A stretch of 64,000 nucleotides of DNA from Vibrio ostreicida (GTDB taxonomy: Bacteria > Pseudomonadota > Gammaproteobacteria > Enterobacterales > Vibrionaceae): the NCBI RefSeq assembly GCF_013074385.2, contig NZ_JABEYA020000001.1, forward strand, positions 620,001-684,000, given 5' to 3'. Each line of letters starts with the position of its first letter. The stretch's first letter is position 1. The translations under genes were made by a program, and so were the position numbers. Below are positions 56,300 through 64,000 of this stretch, one piece after another. The notes under the pieces were generated by a model. That model ran no database searches. It had not been told where the DNA came from and saw only the letters and a list, made by a program, of their open reading frames with translations.

Positions 56300-57727
56300 C
56301 TAGTATTGACGAATAGCGTCAAAGACTTGTTGCAGTTTTAGGGCATCTTTTTTTCCGGGGGACACCTCGACACCTGAATTTAAATCCAGTCCTAAACACC
56401 CTTGTTGGGCTGCCTTTTGTGCATTGAACGGTGAAATACCGCCCGCCAGCATTACATTGGCGCCATCTTCAATCAGCGACCAGTCGAAGACCAAACCGGT
56501 TCCTCCTGTTTGAGAGCCAACTTTAGTATCGAGCAGATGGCGGTCGACGGAGTGCTCAAGCCGAATGGGTAGGGCGTCACGAACGCCATACGCCTTCCAT
56601 ATTTCGACGTGCTGATCCAGTGCCGTTCTCAGTGTGTTGACATACTGTTGGTCTTCATCACCATGCAATTGGACTGCCGATAGGCCAAGACGTTTGACTT
56701 TATCCGAGACGTCTTCAATCGCATGATTTTGGAACACACCGACGTATTGCAATGGCGCACCACTCATGGTTAATCGCGCGGTTTCCAAATCAACACAACG
56801 TTTAGACTTGTTGACAAAAATCAGCCCGCCAAACACGGCTCCAGCTTGATAGGCTTTGGCGGCATCGTCAGGGTGGGTTAAGCCACAAACCTTATTCTCT
56901 CCAAGGGTGACTTTACGGACCGCACACTCTAAATTCTTTTCTGCCATCAGAGAACTTCCGATAAGAAAACCATCGGCGAAGTGCGCGAGATCCCGGACTT
57001 GCTGGTGAGTATAAATACCGGATTCGGAAATAATGGTCGCTTGCGGTGCGAGCGCGCTGAGTTTCGGAGCCAACAGCTTGGTGCGATTGAGGTCTGTAGT
57101 GAGATCGCGCAGATCGCGATTATTGATACCAATGACTTTAGCGTCGAGTTTAACCGCCCGTTGCAGTTCTTCTTCGTTACTGATTTCGGTCAAAATACCC
57201 ATATTAAGCGAATGAGCGGTGTCAGCGAGTTCTTGATATTGGGTATCGTCTAACACAGATAACATCAGTAAAATCGCGTCAGCATTATAGTGACGAGCCA
57301 AATAAACTTGATAGGCATCAAGCATAAAGTCTTTACATAACACAGGCTGCGAGACCTGATTACGGACTTGTGGTAAGAACTCGAAACGGCCCTGGAAATA
57401 TTTTTCGTCAGTCAGTACCGAAATGACGTCGGCATGTTTGTTGTACACTGATGCGATATAATCTAGGTCGAAGTCATCACGAATGAGTCCCTTCGACGGA
57501 GACGCTTTTTTACATTCAGTAATAAAGCGAGTTTTACTGCCGCTCAACGCCTGATAAAAGCAACGGTCTGACGGTGTCAGCTGGCCGCGAAACGTCTCTA
57601 AAGGCATAGAATGTTTTCGGTCTTCAATCCAGAGGCGTTTATCTGCAACAATCTTTGTTAATACTTCAGCCATTTGGGCTTCCTGTACAGAGATGTGGGC
57701 GGACAATTTATCTTGTGTCTGGGTCAT
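56300..57727 (-). CDS. trpCF: Fused indole-3-glycerol phosphate synthase / phosphoribosylanthranilate isomerase
   Basis: About 475 residues with two TIM barrels: TrpC (about 20-275, with FITECKKASPSKGLI and QPVLCKDFMLDAYQVYLAR, VIGINNRDL, IISESGI) and TrpF (about 277-475, KVCGLTHPDDA, FVNKSKRCVD, VQLHGDEDQQYV, MLAGGISPFNAQKA, LDLNSGVEVSPGKKDALK). The fusion carries out two successive pathway steps, as in enteric bacteria and vibrios. AAGGAG five bases before the ATG at 57727 supports this start. A second ATG at 57673 with AGGA upstream would give the shorter E. coli-like N-terminus and is an alternative. Confidence 0.96.
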   Translation of the reverse strand: MTQTQDKLSAHISVQEAQMAEVLTKIVADKRLWIEDRKHSMPLETFRGQLTPSDRCFYQALSGSKTRFITECKKASPSKGLIRDDFDLDYIASVYNKHADVISVLTDEKYFQGRFEFLPQVRNQVSQPVLCKDFMLDAYQVYLARHYNADAILLMLSVLDDTQYQELADTAHSLNMGILTEISNEEELQRAVKLDAKVIGINNRDLRDLTTDLNRTKLLAPKLSALAPQATIISESGIYTHQQVRDLAHFADGFLIGSSLMAEKNLECAVRKVTLGENKVCGLTHPDDAAKAYQAGAVFGGLIFVNKSKRCVDLETARLTMSGAPLQYVGVFQNHAIEDVSDKVKRLGLSAVQLHGDEDQQYVNTLRTALDQHVEIWKAYGVRDALPIRLEHSVDRHLLDTKVGSQTGGTGLVFDWSLIEDGANVMLAGGISPFNAQKAAQQGCLGLDLNSGVEVSPGKKDALKLQQVFDAIRQY

Positions 57728-57743
57728 ATTAACTCCTTGATTT

Positions 57744-58742
57744 CTATGCGTGCTGAGACAGCTGTTCAACGAGCGTATAGGCTTGCCCTGATTGCATCAC
57801 CTGCATGGCTTTTTCGGTATTGGCGACAAGGTCTTCGTGGCCAAACAGGCGCATCAGCAGAGCGACATTGACGGCGACCGCCCCTGCTTGAGCCTCAGTG
57901 CCTTTCCCGGTCAGAATATGGGTCGTGATTGCGCGGTTTTCCAGTGGCGAGCCGCCTTTAATGGCTTCGAGGGGATGAGAGGATAAACCGAAGTCGTCAG
58001 GGGTGAGGGTGTATTCAACGATCACCCCGTTTTTGATTTCGGCAACGTGCGTCTCTCCATGAATAGCGACTTCATCAAGGCCGCTGCCATGAACCACTGC
58101 CGCGCGCTTTAAACCCATTTGGAGCATGGTTTCTGCGATGGGCCGGACCAGCGCTTGACTGTATACGCCCATGAGTTCGATATTAGGACGAGCGGGGTTA
58201 ATCAGTGGCCCAAGGATATTGAAAATGGTGCGTGTTTTCATTGTCTGGCGGACAGGCATCGCGTGACGAACGCCGCCATGATATTGCGGGGCGAAAAGAA
58301 ACGTCACGCCAAGTTTGTCGATGGCAGAACGCGAATCTTCGGCACTCATCGAGAGATTGATCCCGAAGGAATCCAGAAGATCGGAAGATCCCGATTGACT
58401 GGATACGCTGCGGTTACCGTGCTTCGCGATTTTCAACCCACATGCCGCGGCAACAAAAGCCGCGGTCGTCGAAATATTAATGGTATTGTAGCCATCTCCC
58501 CCAGTGCCGACGATATCGGCAAAGTCATAGTCTGGGCGTGGGAAAGGATTAGCGTTCGCGAGCAGTGCATGAGCGGCGCCAGCGATTTCGTCGGGGGTTT
58601 CACCTTTTATTTTTAGTGCAGTCAGGACCGACGCCATAAGGATAGGATCCAACTCCCCGCGTATGATGACATCAAACAGTTGTTGACTCTCTTGTTGCGT
58701 CAGAGAATGCTGTTCGTAAAGCTTATTTATGATCGCTTCCAT
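57744..58742 (-). CDS. trpD: Anthranilate phosphoribosyltransferase
   Basis: 332 residues. It couples anthranilate to phosphoribosyl diphosphate. The PRPP-binding loop VGTGGDGYNTINISTTAAFVAAACG (about 79-103), KHGNRSVSSQSGSSDLLDSFG and MKTRTIFNILGPLINPAR are family hallmarks. It is not fused to trpG here, unlike E. coli. AAGGAG precedes the ATG; it starts ten bases after the trpG stop and ends 16 bases before trpCF. Confidence 0.98.
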   Translation of the reverse strand: MEAIINKLYEQHSLTQQESQQLFDVIIRGELDPILMASVLTALKIKGETPDEIAGAAHALLANANPFPRPDYDFADIVGTGGDGYNTINISTTAAFVAAACGLKIAKHGNRSVSSQSGSSDLLDSFGINLSMSAEDSRSAIDKLGVTFLFAPQYHGGVRHAMPVRQTMKTRTIFNILGPLINPARPNIELMGVYSQALVRPIAETMLQMGLKRAAVVHGSGLDEVAIHGETHVAEIKNGVIVEYTLTPDDFGLSSHPLEAIKGGSPLENRAITTHILTGKGTEAQAGAVAVNVALLMRLFGHEDLVANTEKAMQVMQSGQAYTLVEQLSQHA

Positions 58743-58752
58743 AATACTCTCC

Positions 58753-59358
58753 TTAAGGCGCGATGGCAGATTGATGTGAGGTATTTAAGGTCCATGCAAT
58801 GGCATTGGCAAGCAATGTTGCCCCGTGAGTGGTCATAATAGACTCTGGGTGAAATTGAAAGCCGCAAACCCTATCTTGCTCTTGGATAACCGACATGACT
58901 AGCCCGTCGACTTTGGCCGTAATGGTTAGAGATTCGGGGACCTCGGTCGCCACCAAAGAGTGATAGCGAGCAATCGCCAATGGAGAGGGTAAGTTGGCGT
59001 AGATTGGGTGATGGTCATGAGCCATCATCGACGATTTACCGTGAACGATCTCTCCGGCGCCTGCAACCGTCCCGCCATAAGCTTCAACGATCGCCTGATG
59101 ACCCAAACAAATACCGATCATGGGCACTTTACCTTTGAGACGTTGTATGACTTCCGGCATTGAGCCTGCTTCAGATGGAGCGCCCGGCCCCGGAGAGAGG
59201 ACAACAATGGGATGGACCAATTCATTAATTGCCGCTTGGATAACTGAAGGGGCAATATTGTTGCGGTAAATCTTGACCTGATGTCCGAGAGAACGAAATT
59301 GGTCAACGAGGTTGTAAGTGAACGAATCAAAATTATCAATAAATACAATATTCGCCAT
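58753..59358 (-). CDS. trpG: Anthranilate synthase glutamine amidotransferase subunit
   Basis: 201 residues, class I amidotransferase. It delivers ammonia from glutamine to TrpE. The catalytic Cys is in PMIGICLGHQAIVEAYGG (about residue 84), the His and Glu in FQFHPESIMT (about 176-178). VLSPGPGAPSEAG marks the oxyanion region. Separate from trpD. It starts two bases after the trpE stop, so TrpE and TrpG synthesis are coupled. Confidence 0.98.
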   Translation of the reverse strand: MANIVFIDNFDSFTYNLVDQFRSLGHQVKIYRNNIAPSVIQAAINELVHPIVVLSPGPGAPSEAGSMPEVIQRLKGKVPMIGICLGHQAIVEAYGGTVAGAGEIVHGKSSMMAHDHHPIYANLPSPLAIARYHSLVATEVPESLTITAKVDGLVMSVIQEQDRVCGFQFHPESIMTTHGATLLANAIAWTLNTSHQSAIAP

Positions 59359-59360
59359 GT

Positions 59361-60926
59361 TTAAGACTCCGTGTGGGCCATTTTAATCGCGGAGATCACC
59401 GCTTGTGCTTTAGCTCGGGTTTCGTCGGCTTCTGCCTGAGGCCGTGAGTCAAAAACGACACCCGCTCCGGCTTGAACTTGAGCGATGCCATTTTCGACGT
59501 AAGCGGAACGTATGACGATACAGGTATCAAGAGTGCCTTCGCCGGTGAGATAGCCGACGGCCCCACCATAACTGCCTCGTCGGGTCTTTTCGACCTTGCG
59601 TATCAGTTGCATTGCTCGGATCTTGGGCGCGCCAGAGAGGGTGCCCATGTTCATGCATGCTTGATAAGCATGCAGGGCATCAAGGTTTCCTTGGAGTTGG
59701 CCAACCACTCGCGACACCAAATGCATGACATGGCTGTAGCGATCGACTTTCAGGAAGTCGGCCACATGACGTGAGCCGGGTTGTGAAATTCGTGCGATAT
59801 CATTGCGCGCGAGATCCACTAACATCATATGCTCGGCATTTTCTTTTTTATCGTTACGCAGTTCAAGTTCGATGCGGCTATCGAGATCAAAATCGATACT
59901 GCCATTGGTGTGCTTACCTCGATGACGTGTCCCTGCAATCGGGTAAATCTCGACTTGGTTCGTGCCAGTTTCATATTTAAGTGCGCTTTCGGGTGAGGCG
60001 CCAAACAGGGTAAACAGCGTATCCTTCATGTAAAACATGTAAGGACTGGGGTTACTTTGCTTGAGCAGTCGATAGGCGGCCAACGGAGATGGGCAAGGCA
60101 ATGTAAAACGTCGTGAGGGGACAACCTGAAAAATATCACCCCTTACCACATGACGTTTCAAATCACGGACAATCTCGCAGAAACGTTCATCAGAGACACT
60201 GGTTGTGACCGCGACGTCGTCGCGTTTTTCGGCTTGCGGCATCGGCTTGATATTGGTGCATTGTTGGTGAAGCTCGGATAGCCTGTTTGTCAGAGTAGGT
60301 TGTTCTTCAGTATTGGCAAATAGGGTCGCTTGTATTTCGCACGACTTGCGCTGGTGGTCAAGGACCAGCAGGGTTTCTGCGACATAAAAGACGTAGTCTG
60401 GACATTGATTTGAAGGTTGGGCGTCACCTAATGGCTCAAAATTAGCCGCCATATCGTAGGCAAAGAGCCCCCCAAGAAACAAGGCGTGTTGCTGATGCTT
60501 GCTGAGATCAAAGCTATGCTGTATTAAGCGCAGAGCATCAAAGGACGAGGCTTCTTGCAAGCGAGCATCTTCATCTAAATCATCGCAGGGTACCGTAAAT
60601 TCTAACGTTAAGGTGTCATCATCAAAATGATGATGGATGTGCGGATGTATATTATGGGTGAGGTGGGTTAGCAGGTGCTGACCATTTTGGGTGAGGGCTC
60701 GCAAGGTCACCTGATGCCCATGGCAGACAATACGTACCGCTGCATCGATAATCAGTAAGCTTTTTAAATCTTGTTTTGAATCGACTTCCGCCGATTCGAG
60801 TAACAAGCAATCTGTCTTGTTTTCACACAGGGTGTGAAACAAACGTGTGGGGTCTTGGGTATATGGCGCTGATGTTTGAATAATATCCAACGTGCCCAAT
60901 TTTTTTATTTCAATGGCCTTGTTCAC
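59361..60926 (-). CDS. trpE: Anthranilate synthase component I
   Basis: 521 residues. It makes anthranilate from chorismate with TrpG. The feedback site motif LLLESAEVDSKQDLKSLL lies at about residues 41-58, close to the E. coli Trp-binding LLES segment, so end-product inhibition is expected. The C-terminal chorismate-binding domain has DIFQVVPSRRFTLPCPSPLAAYRLL, FGASPESALKYE, IYPIAGTRHRG, LVDLARNDIARI and GTLSGAPKIRAMQLI. First structural gene of the operon, after the leader and attenuator; AGGAGG precedes the start codon. Confidence 0.98.
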   Translation of the reverse strand: MNKAIEIKKLGTLDIIQTSAPYTQDPTRLFHTLCENKTDCLLLESAEVDSKQDLKSLLIIDAAVRIVCHGHQVTLRALTQNGQHLLTHLTHNIHPHIHHHFDDDTLTLEFTVPCDDLDEDARLQEASSFDALRLIQHSFDLSKHQQHALFLGGLFAYDMAANFEPLGDAQPSNQCPDYVFYVAETLLVLDHQRKSCEIQATLFANTEEQPTLTNRLSELHQQCTNIKPMPQAEKRDDVAVTTSVSDERFCEIVRDLKRHVVRGDIFQVVPSRRFTLPCPSPLAAYRLLKQSNPSPYMFYMKDTLFTLFGASPESALKYETGTNQVEIYPIAGTRHRGKHTNGSIDFDLDSRIELELRNDKKENAEHMMLVDLARNDIARISQPGSRHVADFLKVDRYSHVMHLVSRVVGQLQGNLDALHAYQACMNMGTLSGAPKIRAMQLIRKVEKTRRGSYGGAVGYLTGEGTLDTCIVIRSAYVENGIAQVQAGAGVVFDSRPQAEADETRAKAQAVISAIKMAHTES

Positions 60927-61051
60927 AAGACCTCCTTCTGATTTATAATTTTTGCACTTCCTGTCTTACATAGTCGCACAAAGAAAACATTCACCCAATG
61001 CAGAATGTGAGCTAATCTGTGTTTTTTGGGGTATTCAATGTTTAACGCAAG

Positions 61052-61085
61052 ACAAAATAAAAAGCCCGCTTTATGAAGCGGGCTT
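61052..61085 (-). terminator. trp attenuator
   Basis: On the minus strand, AAGCCCGCTT pairs with AAGCGGGCTT around a four-base loop and is followed by TTTTATTTT. It lies between the trpL stop and trpE. The segment at 61121-61129 (UGGUGGGCU in the RNA, covering the last Trp codons) can pair with the hairpin's 5' arm (AGCCCGC, 61078-61084) and so act as an antiterminator. Confidence 0.9.
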
Positions 61086-61105
61086 GATAACATTTACGGG
61101 ATAAA

Positions 61106-61231
61106 TTAAATGTATGAGTCAGCCCACCAAGAACATGTCCAAGTGCGCCACCAGATCGATTGTACTGAACGAGTTTTCGAACAAGTAACAGCAATAATCG
61201 CTTTCTGATTTTGGACGATTTCTTGTAACAT
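61106..61231 (-). CDS. trpL: trp operon leader peptide
   Basis: A 41-residue open frame from an ATG at 61231 with AAGG seven bases upstream. It reads MLQEIVQNQKAIIAVT, then CSKTRSVQSIWWRTW, then TCSWWADSYI, with five tryptophans in the last fifteen residues (27, 28, 31, 35, 36). The stop lies 21 bases before the attenuator stem. Ribosome stalling on the Trp codons under tryptophan shortage should allow an antiterminator and expression of trpE onward. It is longer than the 14-residue E. coli leader, as is usual for vibrios. Confidence 0.93.
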   Translation of the reverse strand: MLQEIVQNQKAIIAVTCSKTRSVQSIWWRTWTCSWWADSYI

Positions 61232-61263
61232 AGTGAGCCTTAATTCAGGGACTGTTTATTTGT

Positions 61264-61297
61264 GTACTAGTTAACTAGTACTTGGGTATAAAGTCAA
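61264..61297 (-). promoter_or_regulatory. trp promoter with TrpR operator
   Basis: GTACTAGTTAACTAGTAC (61264-61281) is a perfect palindrome identical to the core of the E. coli trp operator. It covers the -10 box TTAACT (61269-61274 on the minus strand); the -35 box TTGACT (61292-61297) lies 17 bases upstream. TrpR bound here would block RNA polymerase. The operator also lies within 33 bases of the divergent rnm start and may affect that gene. Confidence 0.95.
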
Positions 61298-61313
61298 CTA
61301 AAAAATAATATTT

Positions 61314-62165
61314 ATGAGAATTGATTTACATAGTCATACGACGGCATCCGATGGCCGATTATCGCCTAGCGAGTTGGTTGATCGCGCTAGCGGTTTTAAT
61401 ATCGATGTGTTGGCGATTACCGATCATGATACGGTTGATGGCTTACAAGCTGCCCATGAGTACGTTGAATCAAAGCAACTGCCGATTAAGATCATCAATG
61501 GCATCGAAATATCAACGGTATGGCAAAACAAAGATATTCATATCGTTGGCCTGAATATTGATCCGGAGTCAGCCCCGCTCAATGCATTAATTTTGCAGCA
61601 AAAGCAACATCGTCAAGGTCGGGCCGAATTAATGGCTCAGCGCCTTAGCAAAGCCACTCGTGAAGGGGTACTTGAGGAAGTGAGCGCCATCGCAGGAGAT
61701 GCGCCAATTACCCGTGCTCATTTTGCTAAGTGGTTGGTAGACAATGGCTACGCAAAAAACATGCAACAGGTATTTAAAAAATACCTGACTCGCAACAACC
61801 CCGGGTATGTTCCACCGAGTTGGTGCTCAATGAGCGATGCGGTCACCGCCATTCATCGTGCCGGTGGCCATGCTGTTTTAGCGCATCCAGCGCGTTATGA
61901 CTTAACGGCTAAGTGGGTCAAACGTCTGCTGGCCGCCTTTGTAGAAGCTGGCGGTGATGCGATGGAAGTCGCCCAACCACAGCAAGGCCAACAAGAAAGA
62001 CGCAACCTCGCTGATTATGCGATACAATACAAACTATTAGCCTCTCAAGGCAGTGATTTCCATTATCCTTCCCCTTGGATGGAGTTGGGCCGAAATTTAT
62101 GGCTGCCATCGGGCGTCGAAGGCGTTTGGAAAGATTGGGGTCTTGAATCTCCTCAAACCGATTAA
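61314..62165 (+). CDS. rnm: PHP-domain exonuclease RNase AM (YciV)
   Basis: 283 residues of the PHP phosphoesterase fold: metal ligands in [11 protein letters not shown] (about 4-14), [11 protein letters not shown] (about 34-44), INGIEIST (about 60-67), [11 protein letters not shown] and SQGSDFHYP (about 248-256). YciV/RNase AM trims the 5' end of 23S, 16S and 5S rRNA precursors and degrades short oligonucleotides. The place beside trp, followed by yciO, is the same as in E. coli. Start ATG at 61314, divergent from the trp promoter. Confidence 0.93.
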   Translation: MRIDLHSHTTASDGRLSPSELVDRASGFNIDVLAITDHDTVDGLQAAHEYVESKQLPIKIINGIEISTVWQNKDIHIVGLNIDPESAPLNALILQQKQHRQGRAELMAQRLSKATREGVLEEVSAIAGDAPITRAHFAKWLVDNGYAKNMQQVFKKYLTRNNPGYVPPSWCSMSDAVTAIHRAGGHAVLAHPARYDLTAKWVKRLLAAFVEAGGDAMEVAQPQQGQQERRNLADYAIQYKLLASQGSDFHYPSPWMELGRNLWLPSGVEGVWKDWGLESPQTD

Positions 62166-62255
62166 CTGAGCTTAGGTATCGAGTTTGCTGGGGTTTAGTC
62201 TTCCATCAATATATTAGAAAGAAAGGGTCGAAAGACTCAGTGATAAGGAATTACA

Positions 62256-62876
62256 ATGAGCCAGTTTTTTTACGTTCACCCAGAAAACCCGCAGGCTCGC
62301 TTGATTAATCAGGCAGTCGCCATCATTCGCAACGGTGGCGTGGTGATTTACCCAACAGATTCCGGCTACGCCTTGGGTTGTCAGTTGGAAAATAAACAGG
62401 CTTTAGAGCGTATTTGTCAGATCCGTCGCTTGGATGAGAAACACAATTTTACTCTGCTGTGCCGAGATTTATCAGAGCTATCGATATACGCGCGTGTCGA
62501 CAACACCGCTTTTCGTCTGCTTAAAAACAATACCCCGGGCCCATTTACCTTTATTTTTAAAGGGACAAAGGAAGTGCCGCGTCGTTTGATGAACGCGAAG
62601 CGCAAAACGATAGGGATTCGCGTGCCGGATAACCGTATTGCGCTTGACCTGTTAGAAGCGTTAGGTGAGCCCTTAATGTCAACATCTTTGATACTTCCAG
62701 GCAGTGATGTGACGGAGTCAGACCCAGAAGATATTCGTGACAAACTGGAGCATGCGGTTGACTGTATTCTCAATGGTGGCTATTTGGGAGAGCAACCTAC
62801 CACTGTGATTGACTTCAGTGATGATGAGACCGTCGTAGCGCGCATCGGCGCGGGGGACCCAGCCCCATTCGAATAA
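62256..62876 (+). CDS. yciO: YciO, YrdC/Sua5 family protein
   Basis: 206 residues of the threonylcarbamoyl-AMP synthase fold. Landmarks are FFYVHPENPQARLINQAVAIIRNGGVVIYPTDSGYALGCQ, KHNFTLLCRDLSELSIYARV, LKNNTPGPFTFIFKGTKEVPRR and IGIRVPDNRIALDLLEALGEPLMSTS. The KxR...SxN nucleotide-binding residues (as in YrdC) are partly altered, as is known for YciO, whose contribution to tRNA t6A synthesis is minor or unclear. AAGGAA precedes the ATG. Downstream of rnm by 90 bases. Confidence 0.93.
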   Translation: MSQFFYVHPENPQARLINQAVAIIRNGGVVIYPTDSGYALGCQLENKQALERICQIRRLDEKHNFTLLCRDLSELSIYARVDNTAFRLLKNNTPGPFTFIFKGTKEVPRRLMNAKRKTIGIRVPDNRIALDLLEALGEPLMSTSLILPGSDVTESDPEDIRDKLEHAVDCILNGGYLGEQPTTVIDFSDDETVVARIGAGDPAPFE

Positions 62877-62897
62877 AGGCGGAGCCCTTTGTTTTGT

Positions 62898-62925
62898 TGA
62901 TCAGGGGAGTGTTCTCCCCTGATCA
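62898..62925. terminator. Perfect 12-bp hairpin after yciO
   Basis: TGATCAGGGGAG pairs with CTCCCCTGATCA around a 4-base loop, 21 bases past the yciO stop. No T-run follows directly, so it may be a transcript-end stabiliser or a Rho-assisted stop. Confidence 0.55.
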
Positions 62926-62987
62926 GCCGCAAACTCTGATACTGGATGCTATGCTGAGTGTTATGTGGCACAACTTAGAACAACATT

Positions 62988-63632
62988 ATGCGTCTTTGGT
63001 TTTTTCTTGCTTGTTTTCTGAACATCTCCAGTACGTTGGCGACCCCACTTGAAGTGACAGTACTTCAAAATAATGGTCGGCCACTCCAACAAGCGGTCGT
63101 CACCGTCACTTCAGCCAGTCTTCCCTCGGATCGTTCGTTGGTTGACAAAAAATCACCACCAGAAATTGCTCAAGATGGTCAGGCGTTTAGCCCTTATATT
63201 TCAGTGGTTCAGGTCGGTGAACCCGTTGTATTTACGAATAAAGATACCATCTCCCATCATATTTATGCTCTGACGGGACCGCTTGATTTCTCGTTTGTCA
63301 TCCGCGCCACTCAGGCTGGGATTGAAAAGACCTTCTCCAGCCAAGGTACTGTCGCGATGGGGTGCAATATCCACGATTGGATGAGTGGTTACATTAAAGT
63401 GGTCAACACACCCTATTACGGCCAGACGAGCAGAACTGGACGGGTTGATTTAGACATTCCTGACCGTCTTGATGAGGCCACCTTGTCGGTTTGGCATCCG
63501 CAAATGAATGAAACGTTGCAAATCCCACTGCCCAATGAACGGCAAGTGAAGTTAACGTTGAGTAAAAAGATGTCGCCGATCCCCAAACAAAAAAATACTC
63601 AGAAAATTGATTTTTATGGGTCATATCAATGA
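62988..63632 (+). CDS. Exported cupredoxin-like protein (methylamine-utilisation type)
   Basis: 214 residues with a signal peptide ending TLAT (about 19). The domain has copper-ligand candidates in order: His in TISHHIYAL (about 92-93), Cys in VAMGCNIHDWMSGY (about 126), His (about 129) and Met (about 132) in the same motif, i.e. a His-Cys-His-Met set of type 1 copper proteins. PVVFTNKDTISHH is typical of plastocyanin-like folds. It lies in the periplasm. The stop overlaps the next gene start (ATGA), which suggests functional coupling to a membrane sensor. Confidence 0.85.
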   Translation: MRLWFFLACFLNISSTLATPLEVTVLQNNGRPLQQAVVTVTSASLPSDRSLVDKKSPPEIAQDGQAFSPYISVVQVGEPVVFTNKDTISHHIYALTGPLDFSFVIRATQAGIEKTFSSQGTVAMGCNIHDWMSGYIKVVNTPYYGQTSRTGRVDLDIPDRLDEATLSVWHPQMNETLQIPLPNERQVKLTLSKKMSPIPKQKNTQKIDFYGSYQ

Positions 63633-64000
63633 ATCGTGTTAAAAGCATTCAAACCCAGATCTTATTGTCCTTTTTGGCGGTCTTGATTGCGGTGCAAAGT
63701 ATTCTGTTTTATTCCTTTTTTCAGTCCAATGCTGAAGAGAGGCAGGAGCTGGCCCAGATTCAGATCAATACGGCACGCGTTGTCTTTGAAAATCAATTTA
63801 ATCAACAAACTCAGCGCCTCACTGTTTTTGCTCAAACCGTCGCCAAAGACTTTGGACTGAAGCAGGCCCTGCGCGAGGATACGCGCAGTTTTCTGGTCGC
63901 GCTCAATAACCATCGTCAACGTATTGCTGCCGATTTGGCGATCGCGGTCAACAAGAACGGTGAGTTTATTGGTAAGTTGGTCTTTGACAAACACACTAAC
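63629..64000 (+). CDS. Membrane sensor protein, N-terminal part (cut by window end)
   Basis: An ATG at 63629 inside the preceding stop region opens a frame that runs off the window (124 residues). It starts with a short cytoplasmic tail and a membrane span (TQILLSFLAVLIAVQSILFYSFF), then a helical periplasmic sensor (RVVFENQFNQQTQRLTVFAQTVAKDFGLKQAL), as in vibrio GGDEF, EAL or histidine-kinase sensors. The output domain lies outside the window. Probably senses state of the coupled cupredoxin-like protein. Confidence 0.75.
   Translation, partial: MNRVKSIQTQILLSFLAVLIAVQSILFYSFFQSNAEERQELAQIQINTARVVFENQFNQQTQRLTVFAQTVAKDFGLKQALREDTRSFLVALNNHRQRIAADLAIAVNKNGEFIGKLVFDKHTN

Noticed and set aside
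1..64000. Mobile elements, CRISPR arrays, tRNA or rRNA genes, toxin-antitoxin pairs
   Set aside because: I found no transposase or integrase, no regularly spaced repeats, no tRNA-like cloverleaf and no rRNA sequence on reading the window.

Overview
The window is an ordinary stretch of chromosome from a facultatively anaerobic marine gammaproteobacterium, most likely of the family Vibrionaceae. The reasons are the gene content (PflB, HexR, a PanP-type decarboxylase, TfoX, a long trp leader peptide, a fused trpC-trpF) and neighbourhoods that, from memory and unchecked, resemble Vibrio cholerae: grxA-hexR-panP-tfoX-DUF945-serC, and metR-metE next to a DUF4250 gene. Coding density is high, most genes are orthologues of housekeeping genes, and I see no rRNA, tRNA, CRISPR array, prophage or insertion sequence.

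Layout. 1-5.2 kb: 5'-end part of an LpxR-type lipid A deacylase, pflB, and a DUF3360 membrane protein. 5.9-9.0 kb: a four-gene uptake system for basic amino acids (ATPase, binding protein, two permeases). 9-16.8 kb, minus strand: ybjL, grxA, hexR, panP, a small exported protein, lysO and an HDOD signalling protein. 17.1-21.3 kb: tfoX, a small beta-barrel protein, a DUF945 protein, serC. 21.3-29.4 kb: a chemoreceptor, ygiQ, a PAS/GGDEF-like/EAL/CBS c-di-GMP protein, a membrane protein and a DUF4250 protein. 29.4-34.1 kb: the divergent pairs metR/metE and ohr/ohrR with their operators. 34.1-40.1 kb is the least standard part: a DsbA-like thiol oxidase, a Cys-rich exported protein, a putative HExxH metallopeptidase, an orphan binding protein, a His-box membrane hydroxylase, a DUF2804 protein and an N-terminally short AraC-type regulator.

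40.1-45.6 kb carries a three-gene operon of a membrane-anchored DUF2760 protein with a VEK-repeat stalk and two different Hsp70-like ATPases, the second fused to DUF3731. This is the best candidate in the window for an under-described system. 45.9-53.6 kb: a DEDDh exonuclease, a TerB-like protein, a PhoD-like phosphatase coupled to a small acidic protein, and hrpA. 53.7-61.3 kb: a small porin-like protein, then the complete trpLEGD(CF)BA operon with a consensus TrpR operator, leader peptide and attenuator. 61.3-64 kb: rnm (yciV), yciO, and a periplasmic cupredoxin-like protein coupled to a membrane sensor that runs off the end.

How the parts connect. Several genes concern carbon flow between glycolysis and fermentation: hexR lies in the window and a near-consensus HexR-type palindrome lies upstream of the DUF3360 gene. 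Methionine and tryptophan synthesis show classical control (MetR/MetJ boxes; TrpR operator plus attenuation). Redox functions recur (grxA, ohr/ohrR, DsbA). Start codons were moved from the longest frame where ribosome binding sites, signal peptides or homologue lengths argued for it; each such case is stated in the entry.
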